Below, piece by piece: positions 33,245 to 40,521 of a stretch of DNA of 64,000 nt. Positions within the stretch are counted from its first letter, which is position 1; every line of letters begins with the position of its first letter. This stretch comes from Berkiella sp964496435. GTDB taxonomy: Bacteria; Pseudomonadota; Gammaproteobacteria; Berkiellales; Berkiellaceae. The translations under genes and the position numbers were made by a program. The stretch spans positions 1 to 64,000 of the forward strand of contig CAZBZP010000004.1 in NCBI GenBank assembly GCA_964496435.1. Reading direction: 5' to 3'. The notes beneath the pieces were generated by a model, which made no database searches, was not told the DNA's origin, and saw only the letters and a program-made list of their open reading frames with translations.

Positions 33245-33268
33245 CCCTATAAAATCCAAATTATAGGG
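33245..33268 (+). promoter_or_regulatory. Hairpin that covers the ribosome site of the kinase-like gene
   Basis: An 8-bp perfect stem (ccctataa / ttataggg) with an 8-base loop ends nine bases before the ATG at 33278. The 3' arm contains the only Shine-Dalgarno-like bases (AGGG), so the folded form would hide it. A second hairpin with one mismatch lies at ~33198-33224 and may end the preceding transcript. Confidence 0.5.
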
Positions 33269-33277
33269 CAATTTTAT

Positions 33278-34543
33278 ATGCTTACTTTTTCTGAAGACTC
33301 ACAAACCTACATAACCACCAATAGCGGCGAAAAATATCTTTTGCTTCCCAGTGTTTCTTTACCCGAAGATGAATACGGACCCAGCGCTTTTTTGGGAAAA
33401 GGTGAGTTTGGGACAGTCTCTATCGCAATTAATCGTCACGGACTTCCCTTTGCTGTCAAAACTATCGATATTGACAAGGGAAATGCTAGCTATAAGAAAA
33501 ACATTGCCGAAGTTGAAAAAGAATTTGGCATTATGCGTCATTTAGGTTGGCATGTTGATATGGTGCAGCCAGAGGAACAACCTAGCCCTAACATGACTCG
33601 GATATATGTTTTGCAGCCTTTTATACCTGGTAGGTCACTGCAAAGTTATTTTAATTCACTTAAAGAGAAAGCACTGTTACCCGAAATAAAAGATAATGAT
33701 CTTGCTAAACTCAAATTAACAATCCAAGCTGTAAATAGCTTTATTGCGGCTTGCGAAGCTACAAAGCTGCTGCACGAGCGAAATGTTATACATGGCGATT
33801 TGCATCCAGGAAACATACTATATGATGTCAACAGAAATCAGGCTCGTGTTATAGATTTTGGCATGTCTTGTGTTTTAGCACCTGGTGAAAATAAATTGTA
33901 TGTACCAGGCGATGCGGAAGTTGCAAATTATCATCGCGCGCCAGAAACAGTTACAGCGCGACAATTGCGTCCTGGAAAAGAACTTGAAAGAGTTTATGAT
34001 AAGAGCACAGATGTTTTTTCCTTGGCTATTTCTTGTGGCGTAATATCTGATATTTTGGACTATGCACCAGAAATAGCAGGGAAAGAAATTGCTCAATTAT
34101 TATCACTTTTTAAAGACATGTCACAAAGTGAGTTTTTAAGCGGTAACTCACGCCCACAAGATAGGATCTCACTTGAACTTGCCATTATACGGTTAAAAGA
34201 AATTCAACACTCACTTGATTTAAGACTGGCTCAAAAATATATTTTTGATTCAGTTCCACAGTTAAAAACGCTAGCCAGCGAATTTAAAAAGATTAATAAG
34301 CTAAAATTGCAAACAAAAGAGCTGGGACTGCCAGACACTATTTATGAAGATTTTCTTAGACATTCCGCATTGATACATTCACAAGATAACATAATACCCA
34401 CACCAAGAAGCAATGAAAGAAGCAAAGCAATAACCACACAAAGAGAATTAACAAGTTCACAAAATGAGATTCAGAACTCACAAACCAACAAAGAACTTAG
34501 CACGTCTAGCACGCCACGGCGTGATCCTAAAGCCAAACTGTGA
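33278..34543 (+). CDS. Eukaryote-like protein kinase-fold protein
   Basis: 421 residues. The kinase fold spans ~35-310: glycine loop GKGEFGTV (40-47), ATP-binding Lys in FAVK (K61), a candidate helix-C Glu at 78-80, catalytic loop HGDLHPGN (172-179), DFG (193-195), APE (221-223) and the D of STDVFSLA (D245). The HGDLHPGN form is shared by ABC1, aminoglycoside and choline kinases and by some Legionella effector kinases, whereas typical Ser/Thr kinases read HRDLKPxN. Residues ~310-421 are helical and then Ser/Thr/Asn-rich, ending TPRRDPKAKL. All catalytic residues are present, so activity is likely. The substrate is unknown. A secreted effector role is inferred from fold and tail. Confidence 0.85.
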   Translation: MLTFSEDSQTYITTNSGEKYLLLPSVSLPEDEYGPSAFLGKGEFGTVSIAINRHGLPFAVKTIDIDKGNASYKKNIAEVEKEFGIMRHLGWHVDMVQPEEQPSPNMTRIYVLQPFIPGRSLQSYFNSLKEKALLPEIKDNDLAKLKLTIQAVNSFIAACEATKLLHERNVIHGDLHPGNILYDVNRNQARVIDFGMSCVLAPGENKLYVPGDAEVANYHRAPETVTARQLRPGKELERVYDKSTDVFSLAISCGVISDILDYAPEIAGKEIAQLLSLFKDMSQSEFLSGNSRPQDRISLELAIIRLKEIQHSLDLRLAQKYIFDSVPQLKTLASEFKKINKLKLQTKELGLPDTIYEDFLRHSALIHSQDNIIPTPRSNERSKAITTQRELTSSQNEIQNSQTNKELSTSSTPRRDPKAKL

Positions 34544-34574
34544 TCCGATGTGTCAATCTTGAAAAAGGTGATTT

Positions 34575-36137
34575 ATGGGAAAAATGACAAACCATAAAAA
34601 AGCAGAAAATGTTAAAATTCAAGAACAAAAAAAATACTTGCAACAACTACTATTAGATATGCAACTCTTGTTCAATTTAGCCAGGAGTAGTTTAGAAGAC
34701 CGTTATCAAAGGGATAATATTGAACAAATCATGATTGAGCTAAAGGCTTTTATACGCATTCTAAATGCAAAAGAAGAATATAGTATTGAGCAAGTCAATC
34801 AATTAGCAACCAGAATCAATGAAATAACCAATATGTTTGCAAAAGTTAAAGCTGACAGTGATGTCCTTGATTTAGCACGCAAGCGGGTTGAAGAAGTGAC
34901 GATGAATGAATTAGGAAAAATGTATCAGGGGCAAAACCCCTTACAGATGCTCAATGTAGAATTTGATGTAAAACCAGATTTCATTGGAAGAATGAAAGAT
35001 TTAGGTAAAGTTTGTCAAAAAATTGAAGAGGATCTTGAGCTATTAAAGCAACATTCTTTAGGACACAAATATGCAAAAGTAGAAACTGTTGCGCATGCTT
35101 GCAAAAAGGCGCTGAATGCAATTCATTCCTTTTTTAATTTAGGCATTCAATTAGCAAAAGAACTTCAATATTATGGCAACCGTGCACTTATAATATCGAA
35201 TTTTAAAGTTGAAACACCAAGTGATGCCTTAGAAAAAGATGAGAGAAGAAAACTCATGCTACAAGAAGAATTAAGACAACTTGATGCGCGCATTGTTGGT
35301 ACACAACTTCAATTGGCACAAAAGCGAGAACAAGCGCACAAGGTACGCCCTAGCGCAGGTAAAACAAAAGCAAAACAACTTAATGAAAATCAAAAGGAAA
35401 TTATAAATTTAGTCCTTGCTGATATACAGCGACTAAGCGCATTATCAATGGCATGTTTGGACAAGGACTCAGAAGAATATCTTAAATTGCAGGATTTACA
35501 AATTGAGCTTAACACCTTTAATAAAATGCTTGAAAGGGACCAAGAATTTACTGACTCTCAAGTAGAGAGTCTTGTTTCTATTGTAAGCAATAACACTAAA
35601 ATGTTTAAGAATATGCAATCTACCCAAGATGTAATCAATATAGCGCAACATAACATTGCCCAAAAAGCTAACTATGCGCTTGCCAAAATGAATAAAGGCG
35701 AAAACCCCATCATCAATCAAACAATCAAGCTTCAATTAGCACCTGACTTCACCAAACAAATGCTAGAAATGGCCCAATGCGCACGTCAACTTGAAACGCA
35801 TGTTAATATGATGCAAAAACTTTTCCCAGCCCGACAATACAGCTTATATGATAAGCTGGCCAACGCTGCGCTGAGCGCTAAACGTGCACTAGGCTCTTTC
35901 TTTAAACTAGGAATGACCCTTGCTAATGAAGCACAATATTATGGAAAACGTGCTTTAATTGTGAGTGGCTTTAAAGTAAGCACACCCCATGACAATTTAG
36001 AACGCCTTGCCAGAGAGCAAGCTCACCTCCAAGCCAGAGCAAGACAAGTTGACGCTGAAAGACTAGGTACAATGCAACAAATGGAAGAAGAGCGCCATAA
36101 AAAAAGCAAACAAAGACCTAAAATTTTCAAAGGTTGA
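34575..36137 (+). CDS. Coiled-coil protein made of two ~250-residue repeats
   Basis: 520 residues, almost all helical, no signal peptide or membrane segment, no known family. The two halves are homologous with an offset of 256 residues: QYYGNRALIISNFKVETP (198-215) matches QYYGKRALIVSGFKVSTP (454-471), and NPLQMLNVEFDVKPDF matches NPIINQTIKLQLAPDF, with few gaps elsewhere. Each half ends in a charged coiled coil (EELRQLDARIVGT; ARQVDAERLGTMQ). The extreme C-terminus is KKSKQRPKIFKG, basic like its neighbour's. AAAGGTG precedes the ATG. It lies 31 bases after the kinase-like gene and is probably co-transcribed with it. Confidence 0.82.
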   Translation: MGKMTNHKKAENVKIQEQKKYLQQLLLDMQLLFNLARSSLEDRYQRDNIEQIMIELKAFIRILNAKEEYSIEQVNQLATRINEITNMFAKVKADSDVLDLARKRVEEVTMNELGKMYQGQNPLQMLNVEFDVKPDFIGRMKDLGKVCQKIEEDLELLKQHSLGHKYAKVETVAHACKKALNAIHSFFNLGIQLAKELQYYGNRALIISNFKVETPSDALEKDERRKLMLQEELRQLDARIVGTQLQLAQKREQAHKVRPSAGKTKAKQLNENQKEIINLVLADIQRLSALSMACLDKDSEEYLKLQDLQIELNTFNKMLERDQEFTDSQVESLVSIVSNNTKMFKNMQSTQDVINIAQHNIAQKANYALAKMNKGENPIINQTIKLQLAPDFTKQMLEMAQCARQLETHVNMMQKLFPARQYSLYDKLANAALSAKRALGSFFKLGMTLANEAQYYGKRALIVSGFKVSTPHDNLERLAREQAHLQARARQVDAERLGTMQQMEEERHKKSKQRPKIFKG

Positions 36138-36175
36138 AAGCATTGCTTTACTAATTGCTTAAAGAATAGGTAAAA

Positions 36176-37378
36176 TTGTCCCTTTTTGGTCCGAGCGCTG
36201 ATAAAACTATGGATTGCCTACCTATTAAAGCAAGTTTCGTTGATAAAATACGCAAGGGTTACCCGTGGGTATACACCTTTGCACTTGCGGCATCCAAGGA
36301 ACTTCCCTCGGGAACGCTTGTTTACCTTGGCGACAACAAAAAGAAACCCTTTGCCATTGCCTATTATAATCCTAAGAGCAAAATCCCTTGTCGTGTATTA
36401 AGCTTGGACTGGAAAACCAATATTGATAAGACATTTTTCTACAATTTGTTTTCCAAGGCACTTGGCAAAAGAGAAAGTCGATTTAAAGTTCCCTATTATC
36501 GATTAGTGCATGCCGAAGGTGATGGTATACCCGGACTCATCATAGACAGGTTTTCAGATGTGCTGGTATGTCAAATAGGTACTGCCGGTATGGAAAAATT
36601 AAAAAATCTTTGGATAAGTGCCTTAAATGATTTGTTGCAACCCAAGCAAATTATCTTTCGATATGATGCACAAACAAGGGAAAAAGAAGGATTAACTTCT
36701 GATGAAGCTCCAGTAGACGAAGAGGCAAGTCCTGCTCTTGAGATTATTGAACATGATATTAGCTTTTTTGCATCTCCCTTTGATGGTCAAAAAACCGGTT
36801 GGTTTTATGACCAACGCGAAAACCGACATTGGATGAGCAAATTTTGCAAAGACAAATCCGTGCTCGATTTATATACCTATAGAGGTGGGTTTGGCATCAG
36901 CGCAGCAAAACAGGGCGCTAGCGCCGTTACTTTAGTCGATAGTTCAAAATCTGCACTCAACTATGCTGAACTTGCAGCGGTTAAAAATGAAGTAAATAAC
37001 AAGTGCAATTTTGTCAAAGAAGATGTATTTAATTTACTACCCAATTACATTAGTAATCAGCAGCACTTCGATGTTGTTATTGCGGATCCACCTGCATTTG
37101 TCAAACAAGCTCGTTATAAAGGCCAAGGATTAAGAGGCTATCAAAAATTAGCAAAGTTGTGTGCACAAGTGGTGAAATCGAATGGCTTATTATTTATTGC
37201 ATCTTGTTCACATCATGCCAATATGACTGATTTTCGAAAAGCCGTAGAGGCAGGTATAGCCAAAAGTGGCCGACAATTTAGTTTTATCCGCAAAGGCGGC
37301 GCGGATAAAGATCATCCCATTCATCCGCTGTTACCCGAGAATCATTATCTAAAAGCGCTGTTATATCGTTTAGATTAA
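36176..37378 (+). CDS. RlmI-like class I rRNA methyltransferase
   Basis: 400 residues from a TTG at 36176 with AGGT upstream; an ATG at 36209 is the alternative. An N-terminal PUA-like domain (KIRKGYPWVYT, GTLVYLGD) precedes a SAM-binding domain with VLDLYTYRGGFGISAAKQGA, the acidic VTLVDSS and the catalytic-motif ADPPAFVK. RlmI methylates C5 of cytosine 1962 in 23S rRNA; other members of the COG1092 family have different sites. It follows the accessory block. Its stop overlaps the convergent GGT-like gene by four bases. Confidence 0.88.
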   Translation: MSLFGPSADKTMDCLPIKASFVDKIRKGYPWVYTFALAASKELPSGTLVYLGDNKKKPFAIAYYNPKSKIPCRVLSLDWKTNIDKTFFYNLFSKALGKRESRFKVPYYRLVHAEGDGIPGLIIDRFSDVLVCQIGTAGMEKLKNLWISALNDLLQPKQIIFRYDAQTREKEGLTSDEAPVDEEASPALEIIEHDISFFASPFDGQKTGWFYDQRENRHWMSKFCKDKSVLDLYTYRGGFGISAAKQGASAVTLVDSSKSALNYAELAAVKNEVNNKCNFVKEDVFNLLPNYISNQQHFDVVIADPPAFVKQARYKGQGLRGYQKLAKLCAQVVKSNGLLFIASCSHHANMTDFRKAVEAGIAKSGRQFSFIRKGGADKDHPIHPLLPENHYLKALLYRLD

Positions 37379-38595
37379 TTAATCTTCTCAACCAGTGCTA
37401 AACCTTTATCCCTTGGATCTGCTGCTGCGTACACTTTATTATCTTTCTTATCCCAGAAGATCCCAATTACATTGCCAAAGGGCGCTACTTCTTTTAATTG
37501 ATAGCCACGAAGCTTAAGCGCATTTTGTAAGGATGTTGGAAATCCGCCTGTTTCAAATTCAACCCGTGTCGAGCTATTAGAAGGATAAAATCGCGGCGTT
37601 AGCATCCATGTGCTTGGATAATAGTCATCCTTTGCCGTTAATAGACTCAGCAACAATATCCCTGGACTTCGTGTTCCATCGGTAGCGCTGATAAGCCCGA
37701 TCCCTTCTGGCATTTCAAATAGCGACGGCGAATGCAAGGTCAATTGCTCATCTTGACTCGTTAAAGTAGCGCTGACACTGTTTCCTTGTTGATCCAAAAC
37801 GGAATAATGCGCCACCTTGCTTTCATGCTTCGTGGCTTTTTTACAATCAAAAGCTGAACCTGACATAGCCTGATTCATTTTGATTTTTTTACGCCATTCA
37901 AGCGCATGGTCTTTGCTGATTAATTTGGCAAAGTTTGCCTTTGCTGCATCGATATCAGATAAAAAATTGGCCTCATCGCAATCCATCGCACGCAGACTTT
38001 CAATTATTAGGTGTTTTATATCCGCATCAGACAGATCATTTAACTCAAAATCAGCTAAAATGTTTAATGCCATTATAAGACCAATACCGCCTATCGAAGG
38101 TAAAGGCGCCGTGCTTATCATCATGTCATGGTATTCTCTTTGCAGAGGTTTGCTTAGCGCTACCTCTGAAAGCTTAGCATTTATTGAAAGTTCCTTTTTC
38201 GCTAACTGCATTGCAGGCTTAAGTGTCTTAGAGAGCGGCAGCTTTCCATAATGGGTCGCCAAATAGGCAAGTCCTACCAAAGGGTTTTCTTGGGGTGCGT
38301 TTTGTGACGTATTTGTAATTAATCTAGCATCAAGAATATGGTCTTGTATTTGTTCCTGGCGGGCATCGCGCAACAACCAAATACCACCCCCATATATTTC
38401 CTTATTGACAACACTAAGAACCGCAGCAACACAAACGGCGGCATCAAAGGCATTACCACCTTGCTTTAAAATTTCAAACCCTGCTTTGGTTGCTAAGGGA
38501 TGACTTGAGACAATGGCACTTTGTGAGGGAGTTTGGGTTATACCTGATTGTGGAACAAGAATAAGTAAACAAATTCGCAAAAATCCTTTTAGCAT
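37375..38595 (-). CDS. Gamma-glutamyltransferase homologue lacking the catalytic Thr
   Basis: 406 residues, against ~580 in active enzymes. The N-terminus is a probable signal peptide (FLRICLLILVPQSG). GGT-type blocks remain: ILKQGGNAFDAAVCVAAVLSV, YGKLPLSKTLKPAMQLA, and GNVIGIFWDK with a late AAADPRDKG. At the self-processing site the family has TTHYSVVD, whose first Thr is the nucleophile; here it is VAHYSVLD (V261), so neither cleavage nor transfer should be possible. The large subunit is also shortened and divergent. It is open end to end, so it is more likely a repurposed protein than a fresh pseudogene. Convergent with the methyltransferase gene. Confidence 0.8.
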   Translation of the reverse strand: MLKGFLRICLLILVPQSGITQTPSQSAIVSSHPLATKAGFEILKQGGNAFDAAVCVAAVLSVVNKEIYGGGIWLLRDARQEQIQDHILDARLITNTSQNAPQENPLVGLAYLATHYGKLPLSKTLKPAMQLAKKELSINAKLSEVALSKPLQREYHDMMISTAPLPSIGGIGLIMALNILADFELNDLSDADIKHLIIESLRAMDCDEANFLSDIDAAKANFAKLISKDHALEWRKKIKMNQAMSGSAFDCKKATKHESKVAHYSVLDQQGNSVSATLTSQDEQLTLHSPSLFEMPEGIGLISATDGTRSPGILLLSLLTAKDDYYPSTWMLTPRFYPSNSSTRVEFETGGFPTSLQNALKLRGYQLKEVAPFGNVIGIFWDKKDNKVYAAADPRDKGLALVEKIN

Positions 38596-38619
38596 CTTTA
38601 TCCCTATTTTCTCTAAAGT

Positions 38620-38868
38620 TCATTTGCCTTGTAACAATTGATACTTCGCTAGTAATGCTTCCTTGGTTTCAATATGGTCTGAGTCAACTGGAATACAATC
38701 AACTGGACAAACTTGCTGACATTGGGGCTCATTAAAATGGCCAACACATTCTGTGCAGCGAGCAGGATCAATAACATAATAGTCTTCGCCCTGCGAAATG
38801 GCATCATTGGGACACTCTGGCTCACAGACATCACAATTTATACATTCATCTGTTATCTTTAATGCCAT
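38620..38868 (-). CDS. 2[4Fe-4S] ferredoxin, YfhL type
   Basis: 82 residues. The first cluster motif is CINCDVCEPECPNDAI. The second has the insertion typical of YfhL (CTECVGHFNEPQCQQVCPVDCI, read as two parts) between its Cys residues. It carries electrons in the cytosol. YfhL-type ferredoxins are commonly beside coaD in gammaproteobacteria, and here the coaD stop is six bases away on the same strand. Confidence 0.93.
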   Translation of the reverse strand: MALKITDECINCDVCEPECPNDAISQGEDYYVIDPARCTECVGHFNEPQCQQVCPVDCIPVDSDHIETKEALLAKYQLLQGK

Positions 38869-38874
38869 ACGTGC

Positions 38875-39354
38875 CTACCCTTTTTGTTTCATTGCTTGCA
38901 CTATTTCCTTTGGCACAAAAGCAGAGATATCACCGCCCAATAAAGCAATTTCTGAGACCAAAGATGAAGAAACAAAAGAAAATTGCTCAGCTGGCGTTAG
39001 AAATAGTGTTTCAATATCTGGCGCAAGACGGCGGTTCATATTGGCTAATTGAAATTCATATTCAAAATCTGAAACGGCTCTCAAACCGCGAATAACCGCT
39101 TTAGCACCTTGTTCTTTCACAAAATCAGCAAGAAGAATTTTAAAGCCTACAACGCTCACATTGGGAATATGTTTAAGCACCGATTGTGTTAATTGCACGC
39201 GGGTTTGCAAGTCAAAGCGAGGTTTTTTTCTATTATTTTCAGCTACCGCCACAATAACATGGGAAAACATAGAGGAAGCTCTTTCAATCAAATCGATATG
39301 GCCATTGGTGATGGGATCAAAAGTACCTGGAAATACAACTTTATAATCACTCAT
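38875..39354 (-). CDS. coaD: Phosphopantetheine adenylyltransferase
   Basis: 159 residues from the ATG at 39354 with AGGA seven bases upstream; this start overlaps the end of hemE by eight bases. It adds AMP to 4'-phosphopantetheine, the penultimate step of coenzyme A synthesis. The nucleotidyltransferase motif PGTFDPITNGHIDLIERA, RGLRAVSDFEYEFQLANMNR and the C-terminal SSSLVSEIALLGGD are intact. The order hemE-coaD-ferredoxin suggests one transcript. Confidence 0.96.
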   Translation of the reverse strand: MSDYKVVFPGTFDPITNGHIDLIERASSMFSHVIVAVAENNRKKPRFDLQTRVQLTQSVLKHIPNVSVVGFKILLADFVKEQGAKAVIRGLRAVSDFEYEFQLANMNRRLAPDIETLFLTPAEQFSFVSSSLVSEIALLGGDISAFVPKEIVQAMKQKG

Positions 39355-40402
39355 GATGGTTCCTATATTGTCTAACGGTCTCAATCATCGCTTGAACATG
39401 TTCAGGATTAATATCAGGGTGAATACCATGTCCGAGGTTGAAAATATGGCCGGGACCTTTTCCAAAAGAATCTAAAACTTGATTTACCTGTTGTACGATA
39501 ACACTTGGATTTGCATACAAAATATTTGGATCTAAATTACCCTGCAAAGCAACCTTATCGCCAACGCGCTTACGTGCATCTGACATGTTCACAGTCCAAT
39601 CTATGCCGATACCCTGACATCCTGTGTTTGCGATTTGTTCTAAGTATTGTCCGCCATTTTTAGTAAAGAGTATGATGGGTGTATCTTTGGTAGAGGCTTG
39701 TGAGTTTAAATAACTAACAATCTGTTGCATGTAGGACAATGAGAAATCAAGATAACTTTGATGCGCTAACACGCCACCCCAGGTATCAAATATCATGACA
39801 GCATTAGCACCAGCTTCAATCTGCGCTTTGAGGTACTGACAGCTTGCTTGCGTTACTTTGCTAAGCAATTCATTGAGTATCTTCGGCTCTTGATAAAGCA
39901 TTGTTTTGATCAAAGAGAAATTCTTAGAACTCTTACCTTCAACCATATAGGTTGCCACTGTCCAAGGACTACCACAAAAACCAATGAGCGGTTTTTTATC
40001 TTTAAGTTCATGTGCGGTTAGCCGTATTGCATCCATCACATAATGTAATGCGCTTTGTGCTTCAGGAATGATTAATTTATCTACATCTGCCTTTGTACGA
40101 ATGGGGTTATCAAAATGGGGGCCTTCATTTGTTAAAAACTGAAGCCCTAAGCCCATCGCATCAGGGATTGTTAGGATATCTGAAAAGATAATAGCAGCAT
40201 CTAAATCAAACCTTTGCAAAGGCTGCAAGGTGATTTGGCAGGCAATCTCCGGTGTTTTACACATCCCCAAAAAACCACCCATCTTTTCGCGAATGGCACG
40301 ATATTCAGGCAAATAGCGCCCCGCTTGACGCATAAACCAAACAGGTGTGCTATCAACGGGTTGGCGATGAAGTGCATTAATAAAACGGAATGAGGATTGC
40401 AT
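39347..40402 (-). CDS. hemE: Uroporphyrinogen decarboxylase
   Basis: 351 residues, full length. It removes four carboxyl groups from uroporphyrinogen III to make coproporphyrinogen III in haem synthesis. The N-terminal PVWFMRQAGRYLPEYR, IIFSDILTIPDAMGLGL, GFCGSPWTVATYMVEG and the late HGIHPDINPEHV are present. It overlaps coaD and is separated from damX by ~120 bases that hold an inverted repeat. Confidence 0.97.
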   Translation of the reverse strand: MQSSFRFINALHRQPVDSTPVWFMRQAGRYLPEYRAIREKMGGFLGMCKTPEIACQITLQPLQRFDLDAAIIFSDILTIPDAMGLGLQFLTNEGPHFDNPIRTKADVDKLIIPEAQSALHYVMDAIRLTAHELKDKKPLIGFCGSPWTVATYMVEGKSSKNFSLIKTMLYQEPKILNELLSKVTQASCQYLKAQIEAGANAVMIFDTWGGVLAHQSYLDFSLSYMQQIVSYLNSQASTKDTPIILFTKNGGQYLEQIANTGCQGIGIDWTVNMSDARKRVGDKVALQGNLDPNILYANPSVIVQQVNQVLDSFGKGPGHIFNLGHGIHPDINPEHVQAMIETVRQYRNHHE

Positions 40403-40452
40403 ATCTTAACTAACTTAATTTTAGAGGTATAGGCTATTGTACCTATAATAAG

Positions 40453-40505
40453 AGCGGACATGAAGTCCGCCCCCTTGATCATCGTGAAAGTGTCAAGGGG
40501 CGGGC
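40453..40505. repeat. GC-rich inverted repeat downstream of damX
   Basis: Two nested hairpins lie here: gcggac-atgaa-gtccgc, and an imperfect ~13-bp stem between gtccgcccccttga and tcaaggggcgggc. The ccgcccccttga core is like the arm of the dispersed repeats at 2833 and 51752. It may end damX transcription. Confidence 0.6.
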
Positions 40506-40521
40506 TTAAAATGCGGCTTGA

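Noticed and set aside
37375..38595. GGT-like gene as a pseudogene
   Set aside because: The frame is intact with a start, signal peptide and stop, and there is no frameshift; loss of the nucleophile alone does not make it a pseudogene.
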